Of a stretch of DNA of 64,000 bases, positions 7,981-17,107 are shown piece after piece. The DNA lies in the NCBI GenBank assembly GCA_910577055.1, contig CAJTKX010000001.1, positions 124,001 to 188,000 on the forward strand, in the 5' to 3' direction. Each line of letters begins with the position of its first letter. Within the stretch, counting starts at the first letter, position 1. A program made the translations under genes and the position numbers. Source of the stretch: an uncultured Christensenella sp. GTDB lineage: Bacteria > Bacillota > Clostridia > Christensenellales > Borkfalkiaceae. Under the pieces are notes generated by a model. The model was not told the origin of the DNA, ran no database searches, and saw only the letters and a list, made by a program, of their open reading frames with translations.

Positions 7981-8674
7981 ATGAATTTAGATAAGCTACT
8001 TCTTGCGGGGACAGTTTTCTATATGCGCCCCTATCAAGCCCGCGCAAAGTAATTTCGCCGATTTTTATGCGCTTCAAAAGCGTAACTTCTTTGCCTATTG
8101 CGGCGAACATCTTTCTTATTTCTCTGTTTTTGCCTTCGGTCAAAGTTATATGAATTTTGGTATACGCTTTGTTGGTTTCAACTATATGCGCTTTACACTT
8201 TTTCGTTAGATAGCCTTCGATTTCAACGCCGCTGCGTATAGGGTTTAAATCGGTTTCGGTGATAACTCCCTCTATCTTTACAAGGTAGGTTTTGGGAACT
8301 TCGTTCGAGGGGTGAGTCAACTTTTGCGCAAGCGCGCCGTCGGTTGTCATAATCAGCAACCCTTCGCTGTCGTAATCGAGTCTGCCTACGGGGTAAATTC
8401 TGCCAACGCCTTGCGGCATCAAATCCATAACCGTTTTTCTGCCGCGCTCGTCCGAAACCGAGCAAATATAGCCCTTGGGCTTATTCAAAAGATAGTATTC
8501 GTTCTTTTTAAGCACGACTTTGTTGCCGTTGACGCAGACTTCGTCTTCAAACCCGACTTCAAGCCCGACGCTTGCAGTTTTACCGTTTACCGAAACTTTA
8601 CCTTCGGATATAAGTTTATCGCACTCTCGCCGTGAAGCCACTCCCGCCGCCGCGAGAAATTTATTAATTCGCAT
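7976..8674 (-). CDS. rluB: 23S/16S rRNA pseudouridine synthase (RluB/RsuA family)
   Basis: A 232-residue RsuA/RluB-type pseudouridine synthase. The N-terminal S4 RNA-binding domain (MRINKFLAAAGVASRRECDKLI) is followed by the catalytic domain with the active-site Asp in GRLDYDSEGLLI (near residue 98). RluB isomerises U2605-type positions in 23S rRNA; RsuA and RluE relatives are hard to separate by sight. It follows the carboxypeptidase gene by 2 bp, the usual Firmicutes order with dacF-ytfJ-scpB. Confidence 0.9.
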   Translation of the reverse strand: MRINKFLAAAGVASRRECDKLISEGKVSVNGKTASVGLEVGFEDEVCVNGNKVVLKKNEYYLLNKPKGYICSVSDERGRKTVMDLMPQGVGRIYPVGRLDYDSEGLLIMTTDGALAQKLTHPSNEVPKTYLVKIEGVITETDLNPIRSGVEIEGYLTKKCKAHIVETNKAYTKIHITLTEGKNREIRKMFAAIGKEVTLLKRIKIGEITLRGLDRGAYRKLSPQEVAYLNSL

Positions 8675-8676
8675 AG

Positions 8677-9684
8677 TTATATACTATACAAATTTTCGTT
8701 AAAAATCAAGCCGTTTGCGTCGTAAATTTCAAGCCTTGCCGCTAAATCGCCCGTCTTTATTTTTGTATTGTCGGTCAGCGGCACAACCTTGTAATCGATA
8801 TTTTCGCTGTTTCTTACTACGATTTTATAAGATTTAGCCAATTTGCACAGCGTTGTACCGGAATAAAATACGCTGTTTTCGCTGAGATTTAAAAGCTTGT
8901 AATTTGCGAAAGCATCGTTTAAAAGCGCAGTACTTCTCTCATACATATCGGGGCAGTTCAAAACCACCGTCACAACGTCCATACCGTTTCTTTCCGCGGA
9001 CGAAACCAAACAGCGCCCCGCCTTGACGGTATACCCGGTTTTGACTCCATTCGCCCCGTCATAATTGTAAAGCATTTTGTTCTTATTTGCGTAGCTGCGG
9101 AAATTGCCCTTGTGACTGCGCGTGGAAACAACTTCCTTAAACTTTTCGTTGCGCATTGCATAGCAAGCTATTTTGCATAAATCGCGGGCGGTCGTGTAAT
9201 GGTCGTTATCGGGCAACCCGCTCGGGTTGGTAAAGTTGGTACTTTCCGCGCCTACGGTCTTGGCGCGCGCGTTCATAACCTCTACAAACTTTTCCACACT
9301 GCCGCTGTGGTGAATTGCAAGCGCGCAAGCAGCGTCGTTGCCCGAGCGAAGCATCAAACCGTACACCAAATCTCTTATGTCGATTTGTTCGTCCTTTTTA
9401 AGGTATATGCTCGACCCCTCAACGCCTACCGCAGCGTCGGACACGGTTATTACTTCGTCAAGGTTGCAATCTTCGACGATAATAATTGCAGTCATAATCT
9501 TTGTAGTGCTCGCCATCGGTAGCCTTGTATCGGCGTTACCCTCTTTAAGGACGGTTTCGGTGGTTAGCTCCATTGCTATTTCGGACACGGCGCTCGCCTC
9601 TGCTTCAAGCGGTTTCGAAACGAAAACAATACCGCAAACAAAACAAATTATTAAAAGAGTTAAAATTAAACGTTTTTTACACAT
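8677..9684 (-). CDS. D-alanyl-D-alanine carboxypeptidase (DacB/DacF type)
   Basis: A 335-residue low-molecular-weight penicillin-binding protein trimming the terminal D-Ala of peptidoglycan stem peptides outside the membrane. An N-terminal signal segment (residues 4-30) precedes the S11 peptidase domain with SxxK at Ser59-Lys62 (STTK), an SGN triad near 114 and KTG near 216. The C-terminal part is short. Its place next to a GerW-type gene is shared with sporulation carboxypeptidases. Its 3' neighbour rluB follows by 2 bp, and its start overlaps the gerW stop by 8 bp. Confidence 0.9.
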   Translation of the reverse strand: MCKKRLILTLLIICFVCGIVFVSKPLEAEASAVSEIAMELTTETVLKEGNADTRLPMASTTKIMTAIIIVEDCNLDEVITVSDAAVGVEGSSIYLKKDEQIDIRDLVYGLMLRSGNDAACALAIHHSGSVEKFVEVMNARAKTVGAESTNFTNPSGLPDNDHYTTARDLCKIACYAMRNEKFKEVVSTRSHKGNFRSYANKNKMLYNYDGANGVKTGYTVKAGRCLVSSAERNGMDVVTVVLNCPDMYERSTALLNDAFANYKLLNLSENSVFYSGTTLCKLAKSYKIVVRNSENIDYKVVPLTDNTKIKTGDLAARLEIYDANGLIFNENLYSI

Positions 9685-10051
9685 TGTCCGTCAGTTTATG
9701 AATTAACTCTCCCGTTTTATCAATCAGCGTGTCAATCGCGTCGTCGTCCATTTTCATAAGACGGCAACCCGTTCCGTCGTCTACCAAAAAGCCCTTGGGC
9801 TTAACCGTTATAACCGTGCCGTTGCCGCCCGCAAGCTGAAACCCATCAGCTTCCTTATAAGTTTTAACGTCGCCGTATTCTCCGCCGCCGCTCAAATTTA
9901 CGACCGTTACCGACGAAAGAGGTATAACCTCTGCACCGCTGACTGTAATTATTGACTTGCCTACTACAGTGTCTGCCCCCGCTACCTTTTCAATCGAAAT
10001 AGCGGGCGCGTCGAATTCCTTATCTCTGCTTTTTCTGATTTTTGCGTTCAT
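9677..10051 (-). CDS. GerW/YtfJ family sporulation protein
   Basis: A 124-residue protein of the YtfJ/GerW family, made in the developing spore and needed for normal germination in Bacillus. The core holds the conserved VVGKSIITVSGAEVIPLSSV and GGGNGT/PKGFLV segments. It overlaps the DUF2953-like gene upstream by 32 bp and the carboxypeptidase downstream by 8 bp, the usual scpA-scpB-DUF2953-ytfJ-dac order of Clostridia. Confidence 0.85.
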   Translation of the reverse strand: MNAKIRKSRDKEFDAPAISIEKVAGADTVVGKSIITVSGAEVIPLSSVTVVNLSGGGEYGDVKTYKEADGFQLAGGNGTVITVKPKGFLVDDGTGCRLMKMDDDAIDTLIDKTGELIHKLTDNV

Positions 10052-10559
10052 TGATTTTCTCCATAATAATAATTAAAAATATTTTGGCAACGACTAAAAG
10101 ATTGATAACCGTTACCGCTTTGGCGTAATACCGTATTTCGGAATGTTCGGCGTTTAGCACAACGTAGTTTCTTAACTTGCCGTAGTTGCCGTTCATCTGT
10201 AAAAACTTGTAAATCGCTGTGGTAAGACCGCTCTGCAACAAAAGAATATAAGCGTTGCCGTCCTTTTGCATTCCGTAATCCCCAAGCTGCACGATTTTAT
10301 AGATGCAAAGCTGATTGAAAATTTTATAGAAATTCAGTTTGAATTTCGACGGGTCGATTTTCTTCTTTTTTCCGTTTATCTGCATTTCCCGCGGGTTGTT
10401 TTCGACGGTGTTAGCGTTGAAAAAGCTTATACCGTACACTCCCGCGTTTACGCTTGCGTATTTAATTGCGGTGTTTATATAGAAATAATTGAATACATGA
10501 ATGGGGAACACCGCAAGAAGAAATCCGACAGCCGCAAGCCAAACCATAACGTCTGTCAT
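10020..10559 (-). CDS. DUF2953-like membrane protein
   Basis: A 179-residue protein with hydrophobic segments near residues 5-25 and 150-165 and a basic Lys/Arg-rich C-terminus. Its sequence alone is not strongly diagnostic; the call rests on position, since a DUF2953 gene regularly lies between scpB and ytfJ in Clostridia. Its function is unknown but probably sporulation-related. A terminator separates it from scpB, so it must have its own promoter, which I could not identify; a sporulation sigma factor is possible. Confidence 0.6.
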   Translation of the reverse strand: MTDVMVWLAAVGFLLAVFPIHVFNYFYINTAIKYASVNAGVYGISFFNANTVENNPREMQINGKKKKIDPSKFKLNFYKIFNQLCIYKIVQLGDYGMQKDGNAYILLLQSGLTTAIYKFLQMNGNYGKLRNYVVLNAEHSEIRYYAKAVTVINLLVVAKIFLIIIMEKINERKNQKKQR

Positions 10560-10594
10560 ACCGTTATTATTTGTAACTATTGTTAAAATATACG

Positions 10595-10626
10595 AAAAAA
10601 GGACGGCGTCGCCGTCCTTTTTATTT
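10595..10626. terminator. Terminator after scpB
   Basis: The stem GGACGGC / GCCGTCC is flanked by A6 and T5 runs extending the helix. On the minus strand it ends in TTTTTT, which terminates the scpA-scpB transcript before the DUF2953-like gene. Confidence 0.85.
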
Positions 10627-10630
10627 TTTG

Positions 10631-11335
10631 TCAGTTTATCTTTATAACGTCCTCTTCTTCGACAAAATCGGGAAGTTCGAAGCCGTTTTCGTCAACCTTC
10701 GGCTTTTTCTCTTCCGCTTTTTCCTCGGGCTTGGGCGCCGCGCCTTCCTCTACATAAACGTCCTTTTTATAGAGATAATTTGCGTCGTCCTCGTCTTCCA
10801 TAATATTGTTGTTAAGCTCGGCAATCTGCGCCATAAGCTCGTCGTAGTCCGGCAATTCTTCTATTGAATTAAGCTTAAACCGCTTTAAGAAGTTATCCGT
10901 AGTTGCGTACATTATCGGCTTACCCACTGCGTCCTTTCTGCCGCAAGGGACTATCATTTCAAGCTCTAACAAAGTATGTATAGCGTAATCGCAGCTTACT
11001 TGCCTTATTTCTTCAAGCTCGGGCTTGGTTACGGGTTGCTTGTAGGCTATAAGCGCGGCGCACTCCAATATTGTTTTTGTAAATTCCTTTTCCTTTATGG
11101 GTATTAAAACTTCGGAAATTTGCTGCTTGTATTTCGGGTTGGACGCAAACTGTAATTTTCCGTTGAAAACCAAAATCTGTATTCCGCTATCTTCGTTGTA
11201 TTTTTCTTTAAGCTCATCAACGCACTTGTTGACTTCTTTCACGCCGCACCCTAACTTTTCAACGATAAATTTGACGGGCACAGCCTCTCCCGACGCAAAT
11301 ATTATGGCCTCAATTATATTCGTCAAATTGCTCAT
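10631..11335 (-). CDS. scpB: Segregation and condensation protein B
   Basis: A 234-residue ScpB, the winged-helix kite subunit of the SMC-ScpAB condensin that organises and segregates the chromosome. Two winged-helix domains span about residues 1-175, with TKTILECAALIAYKQPVTKPELEEI in the middle. The C-terminal 55 residues are acidic and low in complexity, longer than usual. It overlaps the scpA 3' end by 26 bp, consistent with coupled translation of the two partners. Confidence 0.93.
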   Translation of the reverse strand: MSNLTNIIEAIIFASGEAVPVKFIVEKLGCGVKEVNKCVDELKEKYNEDSGIQILVFNGKLQFASNPKYKQQISEVLIPIKEKEFTKTILECAALIAYKQPVTKPELEEIRQVSCDYAIHTLLELEMIVPCGRKDAVGKPIMYATTDNFLKRFKLNSIEELPDYDELMAQIAELNNNIMEDEDDANYLYKKDVYVEEGAAPKPEEKAEEKKPKVDENGFELPDFVEEEDVIKIN

Positions 11336-12122
11336 CTGCTACCTCTTTTAAATCCCAATCGGGGTTAAGTACGATTGTAATAGGTCCGAAGGTAAATTCT
11401 TGCCGCACGTTAATGAATTGGTGCTTTAACATTTCCAAAAGGGCTTGAAAAGTCGTAACCACTTCGTTTTTGGAAAAAGTCGTAAACAGTTCTTCGAACA
11501 GCACTTCCTTTTTCTCTACGAGGGTGTCGCGGATAAAAGTAACCTTTTCTTCAACGGTGTGAACGTCTTTGGGAATTTCCTTAATGTTTTCCTTTTCGCG
11601 CTGTAAACTCTCGTTTTTCAGCATCATCTTCGCAAACGCTTCCAAAAGGGCGCTTACGGTGAAATCTTTATAAACAACTCTAACTGTATTCAGTGACTTA
11701 TCCGGCTCCTTGAAGATGTACCCTACCGTTTCCAAGTCTTTAAGTTTGGGAGTTTCTTGTTTTATAAGCTCGTACTCGCGCTGTTTAAGCTGCTCGATTA
11801 AAGCGCGCTTATCCTCGTCGTCGCCGCCCATATCTTCGCCGGCAACCTCAACGACGGGCAGCATGCTTTTGGACTTTATGTAAATTATCTGCGCCGCTAT
11901 TGCGAGATATTCGCTCTCTTTATCGACGTCGCGGTGAGGTTGCGACTTCATAAATTCGATATAGTCCAAAAACTGCTCCGTAACTTTGGACACAAAAATA
12001 TCCTCGATATTTATCTGCGCTATATTAATAAGGTGCAGCAATAAATCGAGCGGGCCTTCGAAGTCGTCCAAAACAGTGTTGTAATCAACGACCGATTCAA
12101 AATTTTCTACATTGAATGCCAT
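11310..12122 (-). CDS. scpA: Segregation and condensation protein A
   Basis: A 270-residue kleisin of the SMC complex. The N-terminal LDDFEGPLDLLLHLI segment that contacts the SMC neck is clear, and the C-terminal winged helix (TFQALLEMLKHQFINVRQE) contacts the SMC head. Length is normal. It forms an overlapping pair with scpB and is preceded, 12 bp away, by an M50 peptidase gene, a common Clostridia arrangement. Confidence 0.95.
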   Translation of the reverse strand: MAFNVENFESVVDYNTVLDDFEGPLDLLLHLINIAQINIEDIFVSKVTEQFLDYIEFMKSQPHRDVDKESEYLAIAAQIIYIKSKSMLPVVEVAGEDMGGDDEDKRALIEQLKQREYELIKQETPKLKDLETVGYIFKEPDKSLNTVRVVYKDFTVSALLEAFAKMMLKNESLQREKENIKEIPKDVHTVEEKVTFIRDTLVEKKEVLFEELFTTFSKNEVVTTFQALLEMLKHQFINVRQEFTFGPITIVLNPDWDLKEVADEQFDEYN

Positions 12123-12134
12123 AATTAAAACCCA

Positions 12135-12872
12135 TTAAATAAACGGTATTTGTAAACCGAATATCCAATTCCAAAACGCCGTAACGGGAAAACCTATAAT
12201 ATTTTGTGCGAACCATTGAACCCAATATAACACGTTAAAATAGTTTACATAGGGTAAATCGGTAAATCTGCCAATGACGTTGCAAAGAAAACTTTCTATT
12301 ACGAAGAACAATAGAATATACATTCCGTAATTTCTTAAAAATCTGCGGACGGGGTTTATCTCACGCGTGAACGCTTCCACCACTCTAAAACCGTCAAGCG
12401 GATAAAGCGGCAACAGATTGAACACAACGATTGACAAACCGTACGCATATATAAAGAAAAACGCGTAATAAATTATTTTGACTATGACAGAAAGCCACTC
12501 GTTGGCGTAAAAGAAATCGATATTGGCGTAGTAAACGCAATTAAAAATAACCAAATACAGCGGATATGCTACAAAAGCAATTATATAGTTGGTAACTACC
12601 CCCGCTATCGCTGTACAGAACAGCCCATTGCGGTACTTGTGGAAATTGCCCGGGTAAATGGGCACGGGTTTTGCCCAACCGAAACCCGTCACCGCGCACA
12701 TTATAAACCCCGCGGGGTCAAGGTGCTTTATGGGGTTCAAAGTCATTCTTCCCTGCATTTTCGCCGTGGGGTCGCCGCATTTATACGCAACGAACGCGTG
12801 CGCAAACTCGTGTGGAGCAAATATGAATATAACCGCGATTAGTCCCGCTACTATTTCAATAAAATAGCTCAT
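12135..12872 (-). CDS. Site-2 protease family (M50) membrane metalloprotease
   Basis: A 245-residue integral membrane zinc protease with the HExxH-type motif HEFAH at residues 21-25 and a second metal site in PLYPLDGFR (near residue 150). About five to six hydrophobic segments are visible. Family members cleave substrates within the membrane, for example anti-sigma factors; the target here is unknown. It overlaps the lysA stop by 4 bp (ATGA) and precedes scpA-scpB. Confidence 0.88.
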   Translation of the reverse strand: MSYFIEIVAGLIAVIFIFAPHEFAHAFVAYKCGDPTAKMQGRMTLNPIKHLDPAGFIMCAVTGFGWAKPVPIYPGNFHKYRNGLFCTAIAGVVTNYIIAFVAYPLYLVIFNCVYYANIDFFYANEWLSVIVKIIYYAFFFIYAYGLSIVVFNLLPLYPLDGFRVVEAFTREINPVRRFLRNYGMYILLFFVIESFLCNVIGRFTDLPYVNYFNVLYWVQWFAQNIIGFPVTAFWNWIFGLQIPFI

Positions 12873-14194
12873 TTCAACCTATCGGGTAAAACGTCGTTTC
12901 TTACAATATCCTCGTAAGTCTGTGGTTTTACTATATACTCCGCCTTGCCGTCCTTAACAAGCACAGCCGCGGGCACGAAATTTCTGTTATAGTTGCTTGC
13001 CATAGAGTAATTGTACGCGCCCGTCGTCAAAACAGCAAGAATGTTGCCAGTTTCAGCCTCGGGCAACGGAACGTCTACTGCAATAATGTCGCCGCTTTCG
13101 CAGCACTTGCCGGCTACAGTTACTTTTTCGGTGTGAGCCTCGTTTGCTCTGTCGGCAAGCAAAACGGTATATTTAGACTGATAAAGCGCGTATCTCGGAT
13201 TGTCGAACATACCGCCGTCAATCGCAACGTACTTCTTTATCCCGGGGATATCTTTAATTGCGCCCACGGTGTACAGCGTTATGCCCGCCTCGCCGACGAT
13301 TGAGCGCCCCGGTTCGATTAAAAGATATGGCTTATTTAATTTATGCTCTTCCGCCTTTGCCTTAACTGCGGAAATAAGCGCCTTTAAATAGTCTGCGTAA
13401 TCGTTCAATTTAAGCTTGGGGTCGTCGTCCGTATACCACACGCCGAAGCCGCCGCCGATATTCAGTTCCGCCGCCTCGAAACCAAGCGACTTTTTCATTT
13501 TGGCGATAAAGTCCATAACCTTTTCAGCCGCTAAAACAAATGACTGCTTTTCGAATATCTGCGAACCGATATGGCAGTGATAGCCCCTTAAAACAAGGTT
13601 TTTCTTTGAAAGAATATGCCGCGTCATTTCCTCCGCCGCGCCGTCGTTTATTGAAAACCCGAACTTACTGTCCGTGCGCGCCGTCTGAACAAAAGCGTGA
13701 GTGTGCGCTTCAACCCCCGGGTTTGTGCGAATTAAAACGTTTTGCTTAACGCCGCGTTTACCCGCAAGCCCGTCTAAAATATCCGCTTCCGAAAAGCTGT
13801 CTACGACGATATTGCCTATACCGTTTTCGACGGCAAATTCAAGCTCTCTTAAAAGCTTGTTGTTGCCGTGCATATAGATTTTTTCGGTGGGAAACCCCGC
13901 TTTAAGCGCGGTATAAAGCTCTCCGCCGGACACAACGTCAACGCCTATATTTTCCTCTTTTGCAATAGCGTAAATCGCCGTGCACGAAAAGGCCTTGGAC
14001 GCATAAAGCGTCAAACCGTTGCCGTCATATTCCGTATCGATAGTGCTTTTATAAACGCGCATCATATTACGGATATGCGCTTCGTCAAAGACGTATAACG
14101 GCGTTCCGAACTTCTTAGCCAAATCAACGGCGTCCGCTCCGCCTATTTCGAGATGTCCCGCCCCGTTAATTTTCAAAGTTTCACGCTCGTTCAT
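12869..14194 (-). CDS. lysA: Diaminopimelate decarboxylase
   Basis: A 441-residue PLP-dependent fold-III decarboxylase converting meso-diaminopimelate to L-lysine. The PLP lysine lies in LYASKAFSC (near residue 68), the glycine-rich phosphate loop in ELNIGGGFGV (near 245), and the substrate Cys in GKCCESGD (near 350). A GGAGG ribosome binding site precedes the start. It heads a unit with the M50 protease and is transcribed from the promoter at 14213-14241. Confidence 0.95.
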   Translation of the reverse strand: MNERETLKINGAGHLEIGGADAVDLAKKFGTPLYVFDEAHIRNMMRVYKSTIDTEYDGNGLTLYASKAFSCTAIYAIAKEENIGVDVVSGGELYTALKAGFPTEKIYMHGNNKLLRELEFAVENGIGNIVVDSFSEADILDGLAGKRGVKQNVLIRTNPGVEAHTHAFVQTARTDSKFGFSINDGAAEEMTRHILSKKNLVLRGYHCHIGSQIFEKQSFVLAAEKVMDFIAKMKKSLGFEAAELNIGGGFGVWYTDDDPKLKLNDYADYLKALISAVKAKAEEHKLNKPYLLIEPGRSIVGEAGITLYTVGAIKDIPGIKKYVAIDGGMFDNPRYALYQSKYTVLLADRANEAHTEKVTVAGKCCESGDIIAVDVPLPEAETGNILAVLTTGAYNYSMASNYNRNFVPAAVLVKDGKAEYIVKPQTYEDIVRNDVLPDRLK

Positions 14195-14212
14195 AATACG
14201 CCTCCGCTTTTA

Positions 14213-14241
14213 ATTTTACCATTATAGGTAAAAATAGTCAA
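14213..14241 (-). promoter_or_regulatory. Promoter for lysA
   Basis: TTGACT (14236-14241, minus strand) and TAAAAT (14213-14218) are 17 bp apart, each one mismatch from consensus. A GGAGGCG ribosome binding site follows just before the lysA ATG. Confidence 0.65.
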
Positions 14242-14250
14242 TCGTTTTAC

Positions 14251-14284
14251 ACAAAATAGGGGCGCACGCATTATGCGTGCGCCC
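14251..14284 (-). terminator. Hairpin terminator after the second carboxypeptidase gene
   Basis: A perfect 11-bp GC-rich stem (14260-14270 with 14274-14284, loop TTA) lies just beyond the carboxypeptidase stop codon. The minus-strand downstream tract (CCTATTTTGTG) is only moderately T-rich, so efficiency is uncertain. Confidence 0.65.
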
Positions 14285-14300
14285 AAAATATTGTTTGATA

Positions 14301-15461
14301 TTATAAATTCCAATCGTCCGCAATCTGCACGAAATAATCGCCGAAACTTGCCCTGTCTACCGACTCGGCGGCTACAACGTTTACAGTGTCGGCAAGCACT
14401 CCGTCTTTATAAACTTCGATTTTACCCACGACGGTATCGAGCGCAACGGGCGCTTTCACCTCGTACGCGACAACCTTGTGAGTAATCTCGGGAGACTTGT
14501 CTAACGCAGAGAAAATATAACTATTTCTTTCGGGTCTGACTGCAAAGCTGTCCTTTTTACCGCCCCTTACTGCGAATTCGTCGTTTAAGGTTACGTCCTT
14601 GTCCAAAACAACTTTATTTTTAAAGTTAGCAAAGCCGTAATCGAACATTTTCATAGTCGAGTTAAACCTATCGTCGCTTGACGAAGCGCCGAGCACGACG
14701 CTTACAAGCCTTAAATCGTTCTTTTTTGCTGTTGACGCAAGACAGAAGCCCGCCTCGTTGGTAAAGCCCGTCTTACCGCCGTCGCAGAAAGAATATTTTC
14801 TGATAAGCTTGTTGGTATTGGTCATAGACGTCGTTCTGTTATCGGGGTGCACGAAGTCTTCAAGCCAAATTTGACTGTAACGGAAATAATCCTCGTTTTT
14901 TATAAGGTTTGAAAACATTACGGCAACGTCTTTTGCGCAAGAATATTGCGTTTCCCTAGGAAGTCCCGTACAGTTTGCAAATAAGGTGTCGTTACAGCCA
15001 AGCTCTGTCGCTTTTGCGTTCATTTTAGCAACAAACTCTTCTTCACCGCCGGCAACCGTTTCGGAAAGCGCAACGCAACTGTCGTTGGCCGAACATACTA
15101 TAATGCTTTTAATCAAGTTGTCTACGGTGTATTCGCAGCCCTTATCCAAAAATACTTGAGAACCGCCCATACCCGCCGCATTCTCACTGACGGTAACGAT
15201 ATCGTCAAGACGTAATTCGCCCGCCCGTATCGCATCGAAAACGAGGGTCAACGTCATAACTTTGCATACGCTTGCAATCGGGGTGCGCAACGTTTCGTTT
15301 TCCTTATAAAGGCACTCGCCCGAACCGTAATCCATAAGATACGCCGATTTACAGTTAGACACAAGCGAGGTTTTAGCGTTATTTTCCAATGTAAAACCCG
15401 CGGTTACGCCCGTTGACGCAACCATACAAGTTGTTAATAAAACAGCACATAACTTTTTCAT
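14301..15461 (-). CDS. D-alanyl-D-alanine carboxypeptidase (DacF type)
   Basis: A 386-residue S11-family penicillin-binding protein with an N-terminal signal peptide (residues 1-22), SxxK at Ser64-Lys67 (SVCK), the SAN triad near 117 and KTG near 236, followed by the C-terminal beta-rich PBP5_C domain that the shorter paralogue at 8677 lacks in full. It would remove terminal D-Ala from spore or vegetative peptidoglycan. The active-site serine is followed by Cys66, unusual but seen in the family. It lies next to a SpoIIM-like gene and spoIVB. Confidence 0.92.
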   Translation of the reverse strand: MKKLCAVLLTTCMVASTGVTAGFTLENNAKTSLVSNCKSAYLMDYGSGECLYKENETLRTPIASVCKVMTLTLVFDAIRAGELRLDDIVTVSENAAGMGGSQVFLDKGCEYTVDNLIKSIIVCSANDSCVALSETVAGGEEEFVAKMNAKATELGCNDTLFANCTGLPRETQYSCAKDVAVMFSNLIKNEDYFRYSQIWLEDFVHPDNRTTSMTNTNKLIRKYSFCDGGKTGFTNEAGFCLASTAKKNDLRLVSVVLGASSSDDRFNSTMKMFDYGFANFKNKVVLDKDVTLNDEFAVRGGKKDSFAVRPERNSYIFSALDKSPEITHKVVAYEVKAPVALDTVVGKIEVYKDGVLADTVNVVAAESVDRASFGDYFVQIADDWNL

Positions 15462-15489
15462 ATCCGTAGTATGCGGTAAAATACAAAAG

Positions 15490-16032
15490 TTATACTATTA
15501 TTATAACAACTCTAAACAAAACGTTGACAAGCAACATCAAAACTATACCGTCCAAAAGCGCAAGCGCAAGCGGCAGAAAAAAGGCGTATTTTCTATCGAA
15601 TTTTTGACAAATTTCGGTGATAATGAAACATATTGCAAACGACAAAACCGTTGCGGGAATAAACACGAAAATAGCCACTACTATCCCGCCTACCGAGCTT
15701 ACACAAATCAAAATTACCGAATAAATCCCGAAAAACAGCCCCCTTAAATATAACAAAATAAGCGTAAGGTACTTGAATTTAGTTAAATAGCAAATGAGAA
15801 AAAATACATAAAAATACAGTACGTCCGCTAAAAAGTGGGTAAAAAAGAGCGGAGTATTTTGAAAATTGAAAACATTGTACACATAATCATTTGCGAAAGT
15901 GATAAAGTAAATATTGGTTGTCACGGGCTTATACAGCACGATACCGCAAACAATTGAGCATAAAAGCGTTATGATAAACGCCAAAACGTACTTTTTATCA
16001 CATTTTTTTACGGAAAACGACAAATTCCTCAT
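15490..16032 (-). CDS. Polytopic membrane protein, possibly SpoIIM-like
   Basis: A protein of about 180 residues with five to six hydrophobic segments. The LRGLFFGIYSVIL segment followed by a Pro-containing hydrophobic stretch resembles the SpoIIM / integral-membrane superfamily, and the place between spoIVB and a DacF-type gene suits a sporulation role. The similarity is weak and the name is tentative. The likely ATG (16030-16032) lies inside a 12-bp hairpin (16024-16051) with no obvious ribosome binding site, so the exact start is uncertain. Confidence 0.5.
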   Translation of the reverse strand: MRNLSFSVKKCDKKYVLAFIITLLCSIVCGIVLYKPVTTNIYFITFANDYVYNVFNFQNTPLFFTHFLADVLYFYVFFLICYLTKFKYLTLILLYLRGLFFGIYSVILICVSSVGGIVVAIFVFIPATVLSFAICFIITEICQKFDRKYAFFLPLALALLDGIVLMLLVNVLFRVVIIIV

Positions 16033-16051
16033 ATACAATTATATGAGGAAT
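16024..16051. other. Hairpin over the translation start of the SpoIIM-like gene
   Basis: ATTCCTCATATA and its exact complement TATATGAGGAAT form a 12-bp stem with a four-base loop between the spoIVB stop (16058) and the next gene. The stem contains the probable ATG. It lacks a T-tract, so it looks more like a translation-control structure than a terminator. Confidence 0.5.
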
Positions 16052-16057
16052 ATCTAT

Positions 16058-17071
16058 TTAATATGAACTCATCATTTTATCTATGCCGATACCGTAGCCG
16101 CGCGTGGGGTCGTTTATGAAAACGTGAGTTACAGCGCCGACAAGTTTTCCGTTTTGAACTATGGGGCTGCCGCTCATTCCTTGAACAATGCCGCCCGTCT
16201 TATCGATAAGCCGCTTATCCTCGACTTTGATTACGAAGTTTCGGTTATCCTTGTTGTTTTTGTCAACCTTGGCAATGGAAATTTTGTACATTTCGGCTTC
16301 TTTACCGTATACGGTAGAGTATATATACGCCGTGCCTATGCTTACCTCGTCAATAGACGCTTTGCTGACCTTGACAAGCTTAGAGCAGTTGAAATTATCC
16401 GCAAGCTTGCCGTAAACCCCGCAAGAACAGTTTAATTCGGCTTGACCTATCACCGAGCTTTCAAATGCACCGCGAAGCTCGCCCGGGGTTCCCCTTACGC
16501 CCTTTTTAACGTCGTAAATAAGGCTGTTATAGACCGTTCCGCCATTAATTTTAACAACTTGGCTTCCGTCCGTTATCGGATGCCCGAGGGAGGCGAACTT
16601 GCCCGCCGTCTTATCGATATAGGTTACGGTACCTACGCCGTTTATACTGTCTTTAACGAGCACGCCGATACGTTTCCCGCCCGAAGCCAAATCTTTTACG
16701 GGCGTTATGGGCAAAAAAAGCCTTTCGCCGCCGCGTAGAATTTGAACTTCGTACTTTTTATAATCTTTTGCTATAATATCGTTTATATCCGAGGTTTTTG
16801 TAACCTCTTCGCCGTTAATTTTTTCTATTACGTCGCCCGTCTGCATGCCCGCATCGTGTGCGGGGGAACAAGTTCCCTTTTCCGTCAGAACTTCGCAAAT
16901 ACCGACGACTTCTACCTTGGTAGTGCTTAAAGCGAACCCCGCGGGGAATCCGCCGAGATACAGCCCCTCGCCCGAGTCGGCAAATGCACCGTAAGGCACG
17001 AACAGAAAGGTGCAAAGAACGACCGCAATAAACAATACTAACGCTTTAAATGATTTCTTTTTGTAAAACAT
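16058..17071 (-). CDS. spoIVB: SpoIVB serine peptidase
   Basis: A 337-residue signalling protease of the S55 family. It is secreted by the forespore and triggers pro-sigma-K processing in the mother cell in model sporulators. An N-terminal signal anchor (residues 8-31) is followed by a PDZ domain (about 50-125, HDAGMQTGDVIEKINGEEV) and the peptidase domain with FASLGHPITD (His164) and the catalytic serine in GMSGSP (near 300). It is shorter than the Bacillus protein (about 425) because the N-terminal region is compact. It lies directly downstream of recN, as is usual. Confidence 0.93.
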   Translation of the reverse strand: MFYKKKSFKALVLFIAVVLCTFLFVPYGAFADSGEGLYLGGFPAGFALSTTKVEVVGICEVLTEKGTCSPAHDAGMQTGDVIEKINGEEVTKTSDINDIIAKDYKKYEVQILRGGERLFLPITPVKDLASGGKRIGVLVKDSINGVGTVTYIDKTAGKFASLGHPITDGSQVVKINGGTVYNSLIYDVKKGVRGTPGELRGAFESSVIGQAELNCSCGVYGKLADNFNCSKLVKVSKASIDEVSIGTAYIYSTVYGKEAEMYKISIAKVDKNNKDNRNFVIKVEDKRLIDKTGGIVQGMSGSPIVQNGKLVGAVTHVFINDPTRGYGIGIDKMMSSY

Positions 17072-17107
17072 AACGATAGTATCTTGTGCAACCGCGCCCT
17101 AACTATA

